From assembly GCF_042920265.1 (NCBI RefSeq), contig NZ_JBDQZI010000008.1, forward strand, positions 1-64,000: a stretch of 64,000 nucleotides of DNA, read 5' to 3'. Both the position numbers and the translations under genes were made by a program. Origin of the DNA: Lysinibacillus_B sp042920265. GTDB lineage: Bacteria > Bacillota > Bacilli > Bacillales_A > Planococcaceae. Under the pieces are notes generated by a model that worked only from the letters and a program-made list of their open reading frames with translations, ran no database searches and was not told the origin of the DNA. How positions within the stretch are numbered: the stretch's first letter is position 1; the number at the start of each line of letters is the position of its first letter. Of this stretch, positions 27,067-35,858 are shown piece after piece.

Positions 27067-27588
27067 ATGGATGAACAAATTTTTATTTTAACAAATGACG
27101 CAGGCGAAGAGCAGCGCTGTCGTGTCGTATTTAACTTTGAAACGGATGAGCATTCCTATGTGCTATTTACATTAATTAATGAAAATGGTGAAAGTACTTC
27201 AGATATAACAGCACTACGTTACGAATTAGATGAAAATGGCGAGATGGCTAGTTTCGAGGATTTAGAAACGGAAGAAGAGTGGGCGATGGTAGAGGAAGTA
27301 TTAAATACACTTGTCGCTGAGTTTGACCAAGATCAATTAAACTTCTTCACAGTAGCTGGTGAAGACGGAGAAGATATTGTATGCCAAGTGCTTCATCGCT
27401 TTGAAGCAAACGGCAAAAACTATTTATTTTATGGATTAGCAGATGATGAAGAAAAAACAGAAATTTTCGCCTCGGCTTATGAAGCAGATGAAAACGGTAT
27501 GATTATCGACCTTGTACCAATTGAAACGGAAGAAGAATGGGCAATGGTAGAAGAAATGCTTACTTCTTTAACGGATAAAGAACAATAA
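27067..27588 (+). CDS. Tandem-duplicated DUF1292 protein
   Basis: A 173-aa acidic protein with two DUF1292 units back to back: residues about 1-88 (FILTNDAGEEQRCRVVF... LETEEEWAMVEEVL) and 92-173 (FFTVAGEDGEDIVCQVL... IETEEEWAMVEEML). The two copies end in the nearly same EEEWAMVEE(V/M)L block, pointing to duplication of the neighbour gene and fusion. I start at ATG 27067 because AAGGAGG lies 7 nt upstream. Function unknown, as for the family. Confidence 0.88.
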   Translation: MDEQIFILTNDAGEEQRCRVVFNFETDEHSYVLFTLINENGESTSDITALRYELDENGEMASFEDLETEEEWAMVEEVLNTLVAEFDQDQLNFFTVAGEDGEDIVCQVLHRFEANGKNYLFYGLADDEEKTEIFASAYEADENGMIIDLVPIETEEEWAMVEEMLTSLTDKEQ

Positions 27589-27609
27589 ATTGTATAGCTT
27601 GATCATACT

Positions 27610-27648
27610 AAAAAGCGTAGCTCAGCAGTTTGGAGCTACGCTTTTTTT
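27610..27648. terminator. Terminator after the doubled DUF1292 gene
   Basis: AAAAAGCGTAGCTC (27610-27623) pairs with GAGCTACGCTTTTT (27633-27646), followed by T. Confidence 0.85.
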
Positions 27649-27654
27649 ATATTA

Positions 27655-28177
27655 ATTTATAATGAGTAAATATCCAAATATATATTACCATTTGAGTAAC
27701 CGTTGCTTTTCGCTCCGGCACTCGCTTTCCACGGGCGAGATCAAGCCTCCTCGTCGTTCGTACCTCACTCCTGCGGGGTCTTGATTGTCTCGCTTTTCCC
27801 GTAGGAGTCTCGCGCCTACACTACAAGCAACTAGTGTTTCATAAATAATCGGTTGCTAAAAATAAAGAAAGATGCTCATTCATTAAGGTAGAGGCTAGCA
27901 ATTATACTTGCAAATAGAAAGAAATTGATTTCTTTTAAAGAAAAGAAATGTTTCCCAGTATATCGAGAAGTAATCATTTTTTGCCGTAGCGCGCCATAGC
28001 CACAGGAGCCGAGATTTTCTTTGCGACGAAAGCGTAAGCGTCAGGAGCAGGAACAGGAGCTAAAACAGGCCCCGCCTGTTTTAGCTCCTATGTAGGCTGT
28101 GGCAAAGCGCGGAGGCTACCATTATACTTTAGTTTTATCATACTAGTATTTTTAGAATATATTTTCCTCATTACGAG
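27655..28177. mobile_element. MITE-like element, copy 2 (~523 bp)
   Basis: It shares both GC-rich blocks and both ends with 14065-14647 in the same order: the block with CTCGCTTTCCACGGGCGAGA near 27720 and the block with GCCGTAGCGCGCCATAGCC near 27982. It is about 60 bp shorter, mainly between 27810 and 27830. The right end CTCATTACGAG (28167-28177) equals that of copy 1. No ORF. It ends 75 bp before the mltG start. Confidence 0.75.
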
Positions 28178-28251
28178 TATGAACTTATGTTTTATTTGTC
28201 TCTCTACTAAAAATCTTGTATCATATTGAAAGGGAAAAAGGGGGGGAACCC

Positions 28252-29370
28252 GTGGATAATGAAGCAAAAAAACAAGAAATGCTTGAAAAAATGAGAGAGC
28301 GCAAAAGCGAGGTTAAAATCGTGCGTAAAATTGTATCAATTGTAGCACTTATCTTTTTATTAATTGTAGCGATTGGCGGCTTTGCGGCTTATAGCTATAT
28401 TACATCAGCGCTTAAACCACTTGATCCAGAATCAACAGAAGAAATTGCCGTTGAAATTCCAATGGGGTCAGGGGTCACATCCATATCCGAAGTTTTAGAG
28501 AAAAATGGCATTATTAAAGATGCACGTATTTTTAAATACTATGCAAAGTTTAAAAATGAATCACAATTTCAAGCTGGTAACTATCAAATGACAAAGGCGA
28601 TGACACTAGATGAAATTATCGAAAGCTTAAAAACAGGAAAGGTTTATCGTGAGCCGCTTTTTGCGATTACGATACCTGAAGGGTTAAACCTGGAGCAAAT
28701 AGCTAATGTGATTGAGAAAAAAACAGATTTTACAGCAGAAGAGTTTATGACAAAAGTAACCGATAAAGCCTTTATTGAAATGATGATGGCGGAGTATCCG
28801 AATTTATTAACAACAGATATTTTAGGTGAAAATGTGCGTTATCCACTGGAAGGGTATTTATATCCAGCGACATATCCTTTCTATGAGGAAAAACCAACAA
28901 TCGAATCCATTATTGAAACGATGATTGCTGCGATGGATACGATGGTGATGAATTATAAAGCGGGCTTTGAGGGACTGGGCATGTCTGTGCATGAGTTTGT
29001 GACATTTGCTTCTTTACTCGAGGAAGAGGCGACAGCTCAAACGGACCGTGAAACGATTGCGAGTGTATTTTACAATCGTTTAGATATTGATATGCCTCTG
29101 CAAACAGACCCAACTGTGTTATATGCTTTAGGTGAGCATAAAGATCGTGTGCTATATGCAGATTTAGAAGTAGAGGATCCGTATAATACGTACAAGCATA
29201 AAGGTTTAACGCCAGGGCCAATTTCTTCACCAGGGAAAATATCGCTAGAAGCAGCGATTAGTCCAAGTGATACACAATATTTATATTTCCTTGCAGATAA
29301 AGAAGGGAATAACCATTTTGCGAAAACGTATGAAGAACATTTAAGCAATGTAGCGAAATATATTCAATAG
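28252..29370 (+). CDS. mltG: Endolytic murein transglycosylase MltG
   Basis: A 372-aa membrane-anchored enzyme that cuts nascent glycan strands. A short cytoplasmic Lys/Arg-rich start is followed by one TM helix (about 29-51), then the LysM-like and YceG domains. Catalytic Glu lies in ASLLEEEATA; other family marks are PEGLNLEQIA, LQTDPTVLYALG and YNTYKHKGLTPGPISSPG. I choose GTG 28252, 6 nt after a GGGGGGAA SD. Position between yrzB and trmR agrees with B. subtilis yrrL. A repeat element lies upstream. Confidence 0.94.
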   Translation: MDNEAKKQEMLEKMRERKSEVKIVRKIVSIVALIFLLIVAIGGFAAYSYITSALKPLDPESTEEIAVEIPMGSGVTSISEVLEKNGIIKDARIFKYYAKFKNESQFQAGNYQMTKAMTLDEIIESLKTGKVYREPLFAITIPEGLNLEQIANVIEKKTDFTAEEFMTKVTDKAFIEMMMAEYPNLLTTDILGENVRYPLEGYLYPATYPFYEEKPTIESIIETMIAAMDTMVMNYKAGFEGLGMSVHEFVTFASLLEEEATAQTDRETIASVFYNRLDIDMPLQTDPTVLYALGEHKDRVLYADLEVEDPYNTYKHKGLTPGPISSPGKISLEAAISPSDTQYLYFLADKEGNNHFAKTYEEHLSNVAKYIQ

Positions 29371-29434
29371 CACCCAATTGGAAATAGAAGGAGTCGAGTA
29401 AAGATTATTCGCATTCCTTCTATTTTCGTGCTAT
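29369..29434 (+). terminator. Terminator after mltG
   Basis: GAAATAGAAGGA (29381-29392) pairs with TCCTTCTATTTTC (29415-29427), and outer GCAC/GTGC bases extend it. Confidence 0.65.
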
Positions 29435-29778
29435 TATTAGTAATGATTTTTTTAGATATCTAGGTATTCGTATTAGCCGTATGTCGTTATGGCTACGTCG
29501 ACTGTGCTTTTCTTAGTGGATTAGAAAGTATAAATTTTTAAGGGAATCCATATAAGAAAGAATACGCTGTTGACTAGTTTAATCGACAGGTGTCTTTCTA
29601 ATTAAACTACTGTATCGATTGTCTTGAAGCAATGGAGCAGGGTAGTCTTGATTTCTTCGCACAATGTGAACCTATCACCAGAAAAGGTCCTTTTATTGGT
29701 CCTTCTTTTTGTATGCCTACCTCTCTCATCTTCAACAATCCCTACAAACTGTCAAAGTGAATGGTAAGGAGTTTTTGG
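29435..29778. other. Gene-free region before trmR
   Basis: About 340 bp. It contains a 22-nt echo of the structured repeat (AGAAAGTATAAATTTTT near 29523) and a GGTCCTT direct repeat near 29685 and 29699. No ORF or clear riboswitch was recognised. Confidence 0.35.
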
Positions 29779-30411
29779 ATGGAATTATCAGATGCTTATA
29801 TTCATTCCTTCATTCAACCACGTAATGCACTACTGCTCGAAATGGAGCAGTTTGCAGCAGCACATCATGTACCGATTATGCAGCTCTCTGGTATTGAAGC
29901 GTTAAATCAATTATTGCGTATTCAACAGCCAAAGACGATATTAGAAATTGGTACAGCGATTGGTTATTCAGCGATTCGGATGGCACAAGCTTTGCCAGAT
30001 GTGCAAATCGTCACAATCGAACGTGATGAGGCACGTGTAGCGCATGCCCGTGAATTTATTGCCCGTTCTGAAGCAGCTGAGCGTATTACGGTGATTGAGG
30101 GAGATGCGTTAGAAGTAGATGTTGAACAAGTTCAGTCTACGTATGACGCGGTTTTTATTGATGCAGCAAAAGGGCAATACCAAAAGTTTTTTGAGAAATA
30201 TGCACCGCTTGTACCATCGGGCGGGGTATTATACATTGACAATATGTATATGCACGGTTTATCTGATTTAGATATAAAAGAAGTGCCGAGAAGAAAAAGA
30301 ACAATGATTCGCAATTTAAAGACGTTTACCGATTGGATTATGCAGCATCCGGACTACACGAGCGCATTTTTCCCCATTGGTGACGGCTTGCTAATTTGTT
30401 TGAAGAGGTGA
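29779..30411 (+). CDS. trmR: tRNA 5-hydroxyuridine methyltransferase TrmR
   Basis: A 210-aa SAM-dependent O-methyltransferase of the COMT-like family (B. subtilis YrrM/TrmR). Visible: LEIGTAIGYSAIRMAQ (SAM motif I), VTIERDEARVAHAREF, and FIDAAKGQYQKFF with the metal-binding Asp, then YIDNMYMHG. TrmR methylates 5-hydroxyuridine at U34 to 5-methoxyuridine; the hydroxyl is made by the two TrhP proteins encoded directly downstream. I start at ATG 29779 with AAGGAG 7 nt upstream. Gap to trhP1: 5 bp. Confidence 0.9.
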   Translation: MELSDAYIHSFIQPRNALLLEMEQFAAAHHVPIMQLSGIEALNQLLRIQQPKTILEIGTAIGYSAIRMAQALPDVQIVTIERDEARVAHAREFIARSEAAERITVIEGDALEVDVEQVQSTYDAVFIDAAKGQYQKFFEKYAPLVPSGGVLYIDNMYMHGLSDLDIKEVPRRKRTMIRNLKTFTDWIMQHPDYTSAFFPIGDGLLICLKR

Positions 30412-30416
30412 CAACA

Positions 30417-31349
30417 GTGAAAAAACCTGAATTATTAGTAACACCGCAATCTGTTGAACATATCCAAGACTTACTAAAAGCTGGAGCAGATGCGTTTGTA
30501 ATTGGTGAACAACAATTTGGCTTACGTTTAGCTGGAGACTTTACCGTAGCCCAAGTAGAAGAAGCAACAAAAATCGTGCACGAAGCTGGAAAGAAAGTGT
30601 ACGTAGCCGTGAATGCTTTATTCCATAACGACCGCTTAGAGGCGTTAGATAGCTATTTAAAAGAAATGCAACGTATCGGTGTTGATGCGTTATTATTTGG
30701 TGATCCGGCTGTTGTGATGGCAGTACGTGAGTTAGGTATTACGATTCCGCTTCACTGGAATCCAGAAACGATTGCAACAAACTGGTTCCAAGTAAATTAT
30801 TGGGCGGAGCGTGGCGCAACACGTGCGGTACTTGCCCGTGAATTGTCATTTGAAGAAGTAACCGAAATTAAAGAAAATGCCAAGGCGGAAATCGAAGTAC
30901 AAGTACACGGCATGACTTGTATGTTCCAATCAAAGCGTTCACTTTTAGGGAACTATTTCTTATATCGTGATCAAGCGATGGAAATCGAAAATCGCAAAGA
31001 AAATAAAAACATGTTTTTACATGATAAAGAGCGTAAAAACAAATACCCGATTTACGAAGATTTGAACGGTACGCATATTTTTTCACCAAATGATATGTGT
31101 ATCATTGACGAGTTGGGCGAATTATTTGAAGCAGGCATCGATTCTTTAAAATTCGATGGCGTATTGCAGTCGTATGACTACATTGTTAAAGTAACAAGCT
31201 TATATCGTCAAGCGATCGATGCGTATTTCGATCAAGGCGAAGAAGCATACGAAAATATTAAAGACGATTTACTTTCACAAATTGAAGAAATTCAACCAGC
31301 ATTACGCCCGCTTGATACTGGCTTTATCTTCAAGGAAACAGTGTACTAG
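30417..31349 (+). CDS. trhP1: tRNA hydroxylation protein TrhP1 (U32 family)
   Basis: A 310-aa protein of the 'peptidase U32' family (YrrN). In B. subtilis the U32 proteins TrhP1/TrhP2 hydroxylate U34 of tRNA using prephenate; they are not true peptidases. Visible: PELLVTPQSVEHIQDLLKAGADAFVIG start, and VQVHGMTCMFQSKRSLLGNYF in the place of the U32 signature. It has only the single Cys of this region and lacks the Cys cluster of the partner. GTG start at 30417 has GAGGTG upstream; the ATG-like frame at 30396 lies within trmR. Confidence 0.88.
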   Translation: MKKPELLVTPQSVEHIQDLLKAGADAFVIGEQQFGLRLAGDFTVAQVEEATKIVHEAGKKVYVAVNALFHNDRLEALDSYLKEMQRIGVDALLFGDPAVVMAVRELGITIPLHWNPETIATNWFQVNYWAERGATRAVLARELSFEEVTEIKENAKAEIEVQVHGMTCMFQSKRSLLGNYFLYRDQAMEIENRKENKNMFLHDKERKNKYPIYEDLNGTHIFSPNDMCIIDELGELFEAGIDSLKFDGVLQSYDYIVKVTSLYRQAIDAYFDQGEEAYENIKDDLLSQIEEIQPALRPLDTGFIFKETVY

Positions 31350-31364
31350 AAAGGAGCGGCGAAT

Positions 31365-32645
31365 ATGTTACAGTTAATTCAAAACGAAAAAATTCGTGAA
31401 ACAATTGATGGCAAGACAGTCATTACGAAAAAGCCTGAGCTTTTAGCGCCTGCTGGAAGTCTTGAAAAATTAAAAGTAGCCGTTCATTACGGTGCTGACG
31501 CTGTATTTATTGGTGGTCAGGAATTCGGTTTACGCTCGAATGCGGATAACTTCACAATCGAAGAGATGGCTGAAGGTGTGGAGTTTGCGAAAAAATATGG
31601 TGCGGTCGTATACGTGACAACAAATATTTTCGCGCATAACGAAAACATGGAAGGTCTGGAAGAGTACCTACAAGCAATTGAAGGAGCAGGCGTAACGGGC
31701 ATTATCGTAGCGGATCCACTAATTATCGAAACATGCCGTCGTGTTGCACCAAAGCTTGAAATCCATCTTTCAACACAGCAATCACTATCCAACTGGAAAG
31801 CGGTAAAGTATTGGAAGGATGAAGGTCTACACCGTGTTGTACTCGCACGTGAAGTCGGTGCAGAGGAAATGCGCAAAATGAAAGAGGAAGTCGATATTGA
31901 AATCGAGGCATTCGTACATGGTGCGATGTGTATCGCTTACTCTGGCCGTTGTGTACTATCCAACCATATGACAGCGCGTGACTCGAACCGTGGTGGTTGC
32001 TGTCAGTCTTGCCGTTGGGACTATGACTTATATGAAAATAAAGACGGTGAGGAAGTAGCGTTATTTACTGAAGGCGATGCACCGTTTGCGATGAGTCCAA
32101 AAGATTTAAAATTAATTGAATCGATTCCACATATGATTGAGCTTGGTATTGATTCGTTAAAAGTGGAAGGGCGTATGAAATCCATTCACTACGTAGCAAC
32201 AGTTATTTCTGTTTATCGTAAAGTGATTGATGCATACTGTGCAGACCCTGAAAACTTCCAAATTAAAAAAGAGTGGTTAGAAGAATTATCGCGCTGTGCC
32301 ATCCGTGCAACAGCTTCTGCATTCTTTGAGTCTGAGCCAAGTTATAAGCAGCAAATGTTCGGTTTCCATGCATCAAAACCAAAATGGGATTTTGCAGGAC
32401 TTGTGCTTGATTATGATGCTGCAACACAGATGGTAACAATGGAACAACGTAACTACTTTAAGCCGGGCGATACAGTGGAGTTCTTTGGTCCAGATATCGA
32501 AACATTCCAAATGACAGTAGGCCAACTTTGGGATGAAGAAGGCAATGAGTTAGATGTCGCGCGTCATCCACTACAAATTTTAAAATTCAAAGTAGATCGA
32601 CCGCTTTCGAAATTTAATATGATGCGTAAGGAGAACAAAAAGTAA
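31365..32645 (+). CDS. trhP2: tRNA hydroxylation protein TrhP2 (U32 family)
   Basis: A 426-aa U32-family protein (YrrO). It holds the full signature EAFVHGAMCIAYSGRCVLSNHMTARDSNRGGCCQ in pieces around residues 182-215, with cysteines at MCI, RCV, GCCQSC, i.e. the set thought to hold an Fe-S cluster. The C-terminal beta domain (FAGLVLDYDAATQMVTM) is present. It works with TrhP1 in 5-hydroxyuridine formation at tRNA U34. SD AAAGGAG precedes the ATG. Its stop overlaps the udk start by one base. Confidence 0.9.
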   Translation: MLQLIQNEKIRETIDGKTVITKKPELLAPAGSLEKLKVAVHYGADAVFIGGQEFGLRSNADNFTIEEMAEGVEFAKKYGAVVYVTTNIFAHNENMEGLEEYLQAIEGAGVTGIIVADPLIIETCRRVAPKLEIHLSTQQSLSNWKAVKYWKDEGLHRVVLAREVGAEEMRKMKEEVDIEIEAFVHGAMCIAYSGRCVLSNHMTARDSNRGGCCQSCRWDYDLYENKDGEEVALFTEGDAPFAMSPKDLKLIESIPHMIELGIDSLKVEGRMKSIHYVATVISVYRKVIDAYCADPENFQIKKEWLEELSRCAIRATASAFFESEPSYKQQMFGFHASKPKWDFAGLVLDYDAATQMVTMEQRNYFKPGDTVEFFGPDIETFQMTVGQLWDEEGNELDVARHPLQILKFKVDRPLSKFNMMRKENKK

Positions 32646-33280
32646 TGAGTAAGCGTCCAGTAGTCATTGGCATTGCCGGTGGATCATGTTCAGGAAAGAC
32701 AAGTGTGACGCGTGCCATTTATGAAGTGTTCCGTGATCATTCCGTTGTCGTGATTGAGCAAGATTATTACTATAAAGATCAAAGTCATATGACATTTGAA
32801 GAACGTTTAAACACAAATTACGATCATCCGTTAGCGTTCGATACTGACTTATTAATTGAGCATATTCATACGTTATTAAATCGTCAACCAATCGAAAAGC
32901 CGGTATATGATTATGTGCAGCATACACGCTCTACAGATGTGATTAATGTTGAACCGAAAGACGTGATCATCATAGAAGGAATTTTAGTATTAGATGATGA
33001 GCGCCTTCGGGAATTGATGGATATTAAACTATTTGTAGATACGGATTCCGATTTACGTATAATTCGTCGGATTGAGCGGGATATTAAAGAGCGAGGACGT
33101 ACAGCAGATTCCGTCATTGAACAATATTTAACAGCCGTTCGTCCAATGCATAATATGTTTATTGAACCGACAAAGCGTTATGCAGATGTCATTATCCCTG
33201 AAGGTGGAGATAATGGTGTGGCAATCGATTTAATGGTTACAAAAATTAAAACAATTCTTGAAACTGATTCGAATGTATAA
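32645..33280 (+). CDS. udk: Uridine kinase
   Basis: A 211-aa P-loop kinase that makes UMP/CMP from uridine/cytidine in pyrimidine salvage. Walker A is GIAGGSCSGKTS at the start; QDYYYKDQSHM, NYDHPLAFD, and EGILVLDDERLRELMD are family blocks. It is translationally coupled to trhP2 by a TAATG overlap. The order yrrO-udk-greA is that of B. subtilis. Confidence 0.95.
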   Translation: MSKRPVVIGIAGGSCSGKTSVTRAIYEVFRDHSVVVIEQDYYYKDQSHMTFEERLNTNYDHPLAFDTDLLIEHIHTLLNRQPIEKPVYDYVQHTRSTDVINVEPKDVIIIEGILVLDDERLRELMDIKLFVDTDSDLRIIRRIERDIKERGRTADSVIEQYLTAVRPMHNMFIEPTKRYADVIIPEGGDNGVAIDLMVTKIKTILETDSNV

Positions 33281-33385
33281 TATGATGGATTGGTATTGAC
33301 ATTATTTTTCATTTCATTATATTTGTATAAAGACAAAGTAATGATTCATAAACATACACATAAAATTCGATTACAAGCATGAAAC

Positions 33386-33415
33386 ATAACGCATGTCTTT
33401 TTGGACGTGCGTTAT
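33386..33415 (+). terminator. Hairpin after udk
   Basis: ATAACGCA-GTC and GAC-TGCGTTAT pair around a T5 loop with one mismatch. No T-run follows, so termination is uncertain. Confidence 0.4.
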
Positions 33416-33539
33416 CATATACATAGCTAGTAGTCGGGTTTTATGCTTATGTAGACGACTATTTTAAAAAGAAAACGATTGCATTTTAAAATTTAAGGTG
33501 TATAGTAATGTTTTCAAGCATGATGAAGGAGTGAGTATT

Positions 33540-34034
33540 TTGTCGAACGAAAAACAATACCCAATGACGTTAGACGGGAAAGCAAAATTAGAAGAAGAAT
33601 TAGAATTTTTAAAAACGGTTAAACGTAAAGAAGTAGTAGAGCGTATTAAAATCGCACGTTCTTTCGGTGACCTTTCAGAGAACTCAGAGTACGATTCAGC
33701 TAAAGAAGAGCAAGGTTTTGTAGAAGGTCGTATTTCAACGATTGAATCGATGCTTCGTAATGCCTTAATCATTTCTGACGAACAAAATGATGATACAGAG
33801 CTTTTAGTATCACTTGGTCGTACGGTAACATTTGACGTATTAGAAGATGGCGAACCAGAGGGCGAGCCAGAATCATATAAAATTGTCGGTTCTGCAGAAG
33901 CAGATCCAGCAGAAGGCCGTATCTCAAATGACTCACCAATGGCAAAAGCATTAATGGGTCATAAAGTCAGCGACAAAGTAAAGCTGACAACACCAGGCGG
34001 AGATATGGAAGTAGTTATTTTAGAAATTAAATAA
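33540..34034 (+). CDS. greA: Transcription elongation factor GreA
   Basis: A 164-aa protein that rescues backtracked RNA polymerase. N-terminal coiled coil (residues about 10-75) with the acidic tip GDLSENSEYDSAKEEQ, then the FKBP-like C-terminal domain (NDSPMAKALMGHKVSDKV). The TTG at 33540 has AAGGAG 9 nt upstream; the longer frame to 33498 has no SD. Monocistronic between hairpins. Located between udk and yrrS as in B. subtilis. Confidence 0.94.
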   Translation: MSNEKQYPMTLDGKAKLEEELEFLKTVKRKEVVERIKIARSFGDLSENSEYDSAKEEQGFVEGRISTIESMLRNALIISDEQNDDTELLVSLGRTVTFDVLEDGEPEGEPESYKIVGSAEADPAEGRISNDSPMAKALMGHKVSDKVKLTTPGGDMEVVILEIK

Positions 34035-34038
34035 TAGT

Positions 34039-34077
34039 AAAAAGTTGTTTCTGTCGTTAAGCAGGAACAACTTTTTT
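34039..34077 (+). terminator. Terminator after greA
   Basis: AAAAGTTGTTTCTG pairs with CAGGAACAACTTTT, with T6 at the end. Confidence 0.8.
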
Positions 34078-34178
34078 AATGCTTGATAGGAGCAATTATT
34101 TTCAGTAGGAGAGTTAAGCTTTCTAATAGGCAACAGTTGTGAGTATTGATAAAATAGTGAGATGTAAGGGGGAGCTAC

Positions 34179-34856
34179 ATGGATAAAAAGGAAATGAAGT
34201 ATTTAAACCGTTCTCAAGAAAATACACGTACGAAGAGACGGAAAGAAGATAAAATGAACCGTGTTTTAAATTATTTAATTGCACTTGTTTCGGCGCTAAT
34301 TGTGATTAGTTTATTTATAATTTTTACAATGCAGGATGATGATGAGGTAGTTGAAGAAGTACAAACGGAGGAAACGTCTTCAGAAACAGAAAACGAATCT
34401 TCTAGCGTAGTAGATGAAACGGAAGAAACAACGAAAGAGCCATCAGAGCCAAGTAATGTGGATGAACCAGAAGTGCAAGAAGAAGAGACGTTAGAAAATA
34501 ATCCCCAATCAAACGTCGTCAATGCATCAGACAATCCACTTGTTGATGAAGTCTGGACAAGTGAAACATGGCAGCCATATGCGACGGCACAAACAGGTGA
34601 GCATCGTTCGACTTTTGACACAAATGATATTGACTATCAAGAAAAATTAGGGGCTATTTTTTCCGTTGTACCGATCAACGAACAAGAAGCAATCATTTGG
34701 TCGGTCAAAAATAATGGGAATGCACAATCCGCTATCGCTGTCATTTCATCAAATGATAAAGTGCAAAAATACCGCGTGGCGATTGAATGGGTAGAGCAAC
34801 AAGGTTGGAAACCAATACAAGTTGAGGTGCTAAATACGCTCGATGGGACATATTAA
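34179..34856 (+). CDS. yrrS: YrrS-like membrane protein (DUF1510)
   Basis: A 225-aa bitopic membrane protein. Basic cytoplasmic tail (NRSQENTRTKRRKEDK), one TM helix (about 29-50), a long low-complexity acidic Glu/Ser/Thr stretch (about 55-120), then the conserved DUF1510 domain (DEVWTSETWQPYATAQTGEH... AIEWVEQQGWKPIQVEVLNTLDG). In B. subtilis yrrS is co-transcribed with a penicillin-binding protein gene (pbpI); no such gene is adjacent here. SD GGGGGAG precedes the ATG. Confidence 0.85.
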   Translation: MDKKEMKYLNRSQENTRTKRRKEDKMNRVLNYLIALVSALIVISLFIIFTMQDDDEVVEEVQTEETSSETENESSSVVDETEETTKEPSEPSNVDEPEVQEEETLENNPQSNVVNASDNPLVDEVWTSETWQPYATAQTGEHRSTFDTNDIDYQEKLGAIFSVVPINEQEAIIWSVKNNGNAQSAIAVISSNDKVQKYRVAIEWVEQQGWKPIQVEVLNTLDGTY

Positions 34857-34857
34857 C

Positions 34858-34887
34858 TTGACATAGTTTGCTTCGATTGATTATGTT
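34858..34887 (+). promoter_or_regulatory. Probable mtnN promoter
   Basis: TTGACA (34858-34863), 18-bp spacer, TATGTT (34882-34887). It starts right after the yrrS stop and lies 33 bp before the mtnN ATG. Confidence 0.4.
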
Positions 34888-34920
34888 AAGTAGAGTGTTT
34901 TGAAATGGAGGAAATGACGA

Positions 34921-35613
34921 ATGAAAATTGCTGTAATCGGTGCAATGGAGCAAGAAGTAGAGCTTCTACGTAACACACTAACAAATACAGAAACGCAAAC
35001 AATTGCAAATAGCGAGTATACAACAGGTACTTATGAAGGAAAAGAAGTCATTCTTCTTAAAAGTGGAATTGGTAAAGTGAATGCAGCCATGTCTACAACA
35101 ATTTTACTGGATACATTCAAGCCAGATGTTGTCATCAATACAGGCTCAGCAGGGGGCTATGATCCAGCGTTAGAAGTAGGGGCTGTTGTGATTTCAGATG
35201 AGGTACGTCATCATGATGTCGATGTCACAATTTTCGGCTATGAGATGGGGCAAGTGCCTCAACTGCCGGCTGGTTTTCAAGCGGATGCAAAATTAATGGA
35301 AGTCGCGAAAGAGGCGGTTATGGAAGTAGGGGAGCACCAATATGGTGTTGGTTTAATCTGTTCGGGTGACTCATTTATGAATGATCCTGTCCGTGTTGAG
35401 AAAGTACGCGAATACTTCCCACAAATGAAAGCGGTTGAAATGGAAGCAGCGGCAGTGGCCCAAGTTTGCCATCAGTTTGGCACGCCGTTCGTTGTGATTC
35501 GCGCATTATCTGATATTGCGGGCAAAGAGTCCAACATTAGCTTTGACGAGTTTTTACCAGTCGCAGCGAAGCACTCCACAGCGATTGTATTAAAAGCGAT
35601 CGAAAAGCTTTAG
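34921..35613 (+). CDS. mtnN: MTA/SAH nucleosidase
   Basis: A 230-aa purine-type nucleosidase that cuts methylthioadenosine and S-adenosylhomocysteine for methionine and quorum-signal recycling. Visible: AVIGAMEQEVELL start, GIGKVNAAMSTT, NTGSAGG, ICSGDSFM, AVEMEAAAVAQVC and the catalytic Asp in RALSDIAG. In B. subtilis yrrT and mccA/mccB flank it; all three are missing here. SD TGGAGG precedes the ATG. Confidence 0.95.
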   Translation: MKIAVIGAMEQEVELLRNTLTNTETQTIANSEYTTGTYEGKEVILLKSGIGKVNAAMSTTILLDTFKPDVVINTGSAGGYDPALEVGAVVISDEVRHHDVDVTIFGYEMGQVPQLPAGFQADAKLMEVAKEAVMEVGEHQYGVGLICSGDSFMNDPVRVEKVREYFPQMKAVEMEAAAVAQVCHQFGTPFVVIRALSDIAGKESNISFDEFLPVAAKHSTAIVLKAIEKL

Positions 35614-35730
35614 GTAAGAAAGGTAAAGTGTTAAAAAACTCACAGTCTTTTTTTCTCTGACATGATACGATGATATCAATTACTGCGCCATAAAGCGGGA
35701 TAAAATGAGTGCGTGGAGGAGGCATAAAGC

Positions 35731-35817
35731 ATGGTTTTTTTAATGACAATAGCAATGGGAATTACAGCCGTACTAATGTTACTCATTACGGCAGATGTAG
35801 CAGAAAGTAAATATTAA
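35731..35817 (+). CDS. 28-aa single-membrane-helix peptide
   Basis: The ORF begins at ATG 35731 with the strong SD GGAGGAGG about 13 nt before it and ends in TAA. The peptide has a hydrophobic stretch (MTIAMGITAVLMLLI) and a charged tail (ADVAESKY), so it should be a small membrane peptide. It is followed at once by a bidirectional terminator, as a real gene would be. I do not recognise the family. Confidence 0.5.
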   Translation: MVFLMTIAMGITAVLMLLITADVAESKY

Positions 35818-35858
35818 AAAAAAGCGCGTTTAAAGCCAAAGCTTTAAATGCGCTTTTT
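35818..35858. terminator. Bidirectional terminator small peptide / sigK
   Basis: AAAAGCGC-GTTTAAAGC pairs with GCTTTAAA-GCGCTTTT around CAAA; A- and T-runs flank it. Confidence 0.8.

Noticed and set aside
30417..32645. Secreted collagenase-like proteases (U32)
   Set aside because: The pair follows trmR in one operon and lacks signal peptides; the tRNA-hydroxylation role known for B. subtilis TrhP1/TrhP2 explains it.
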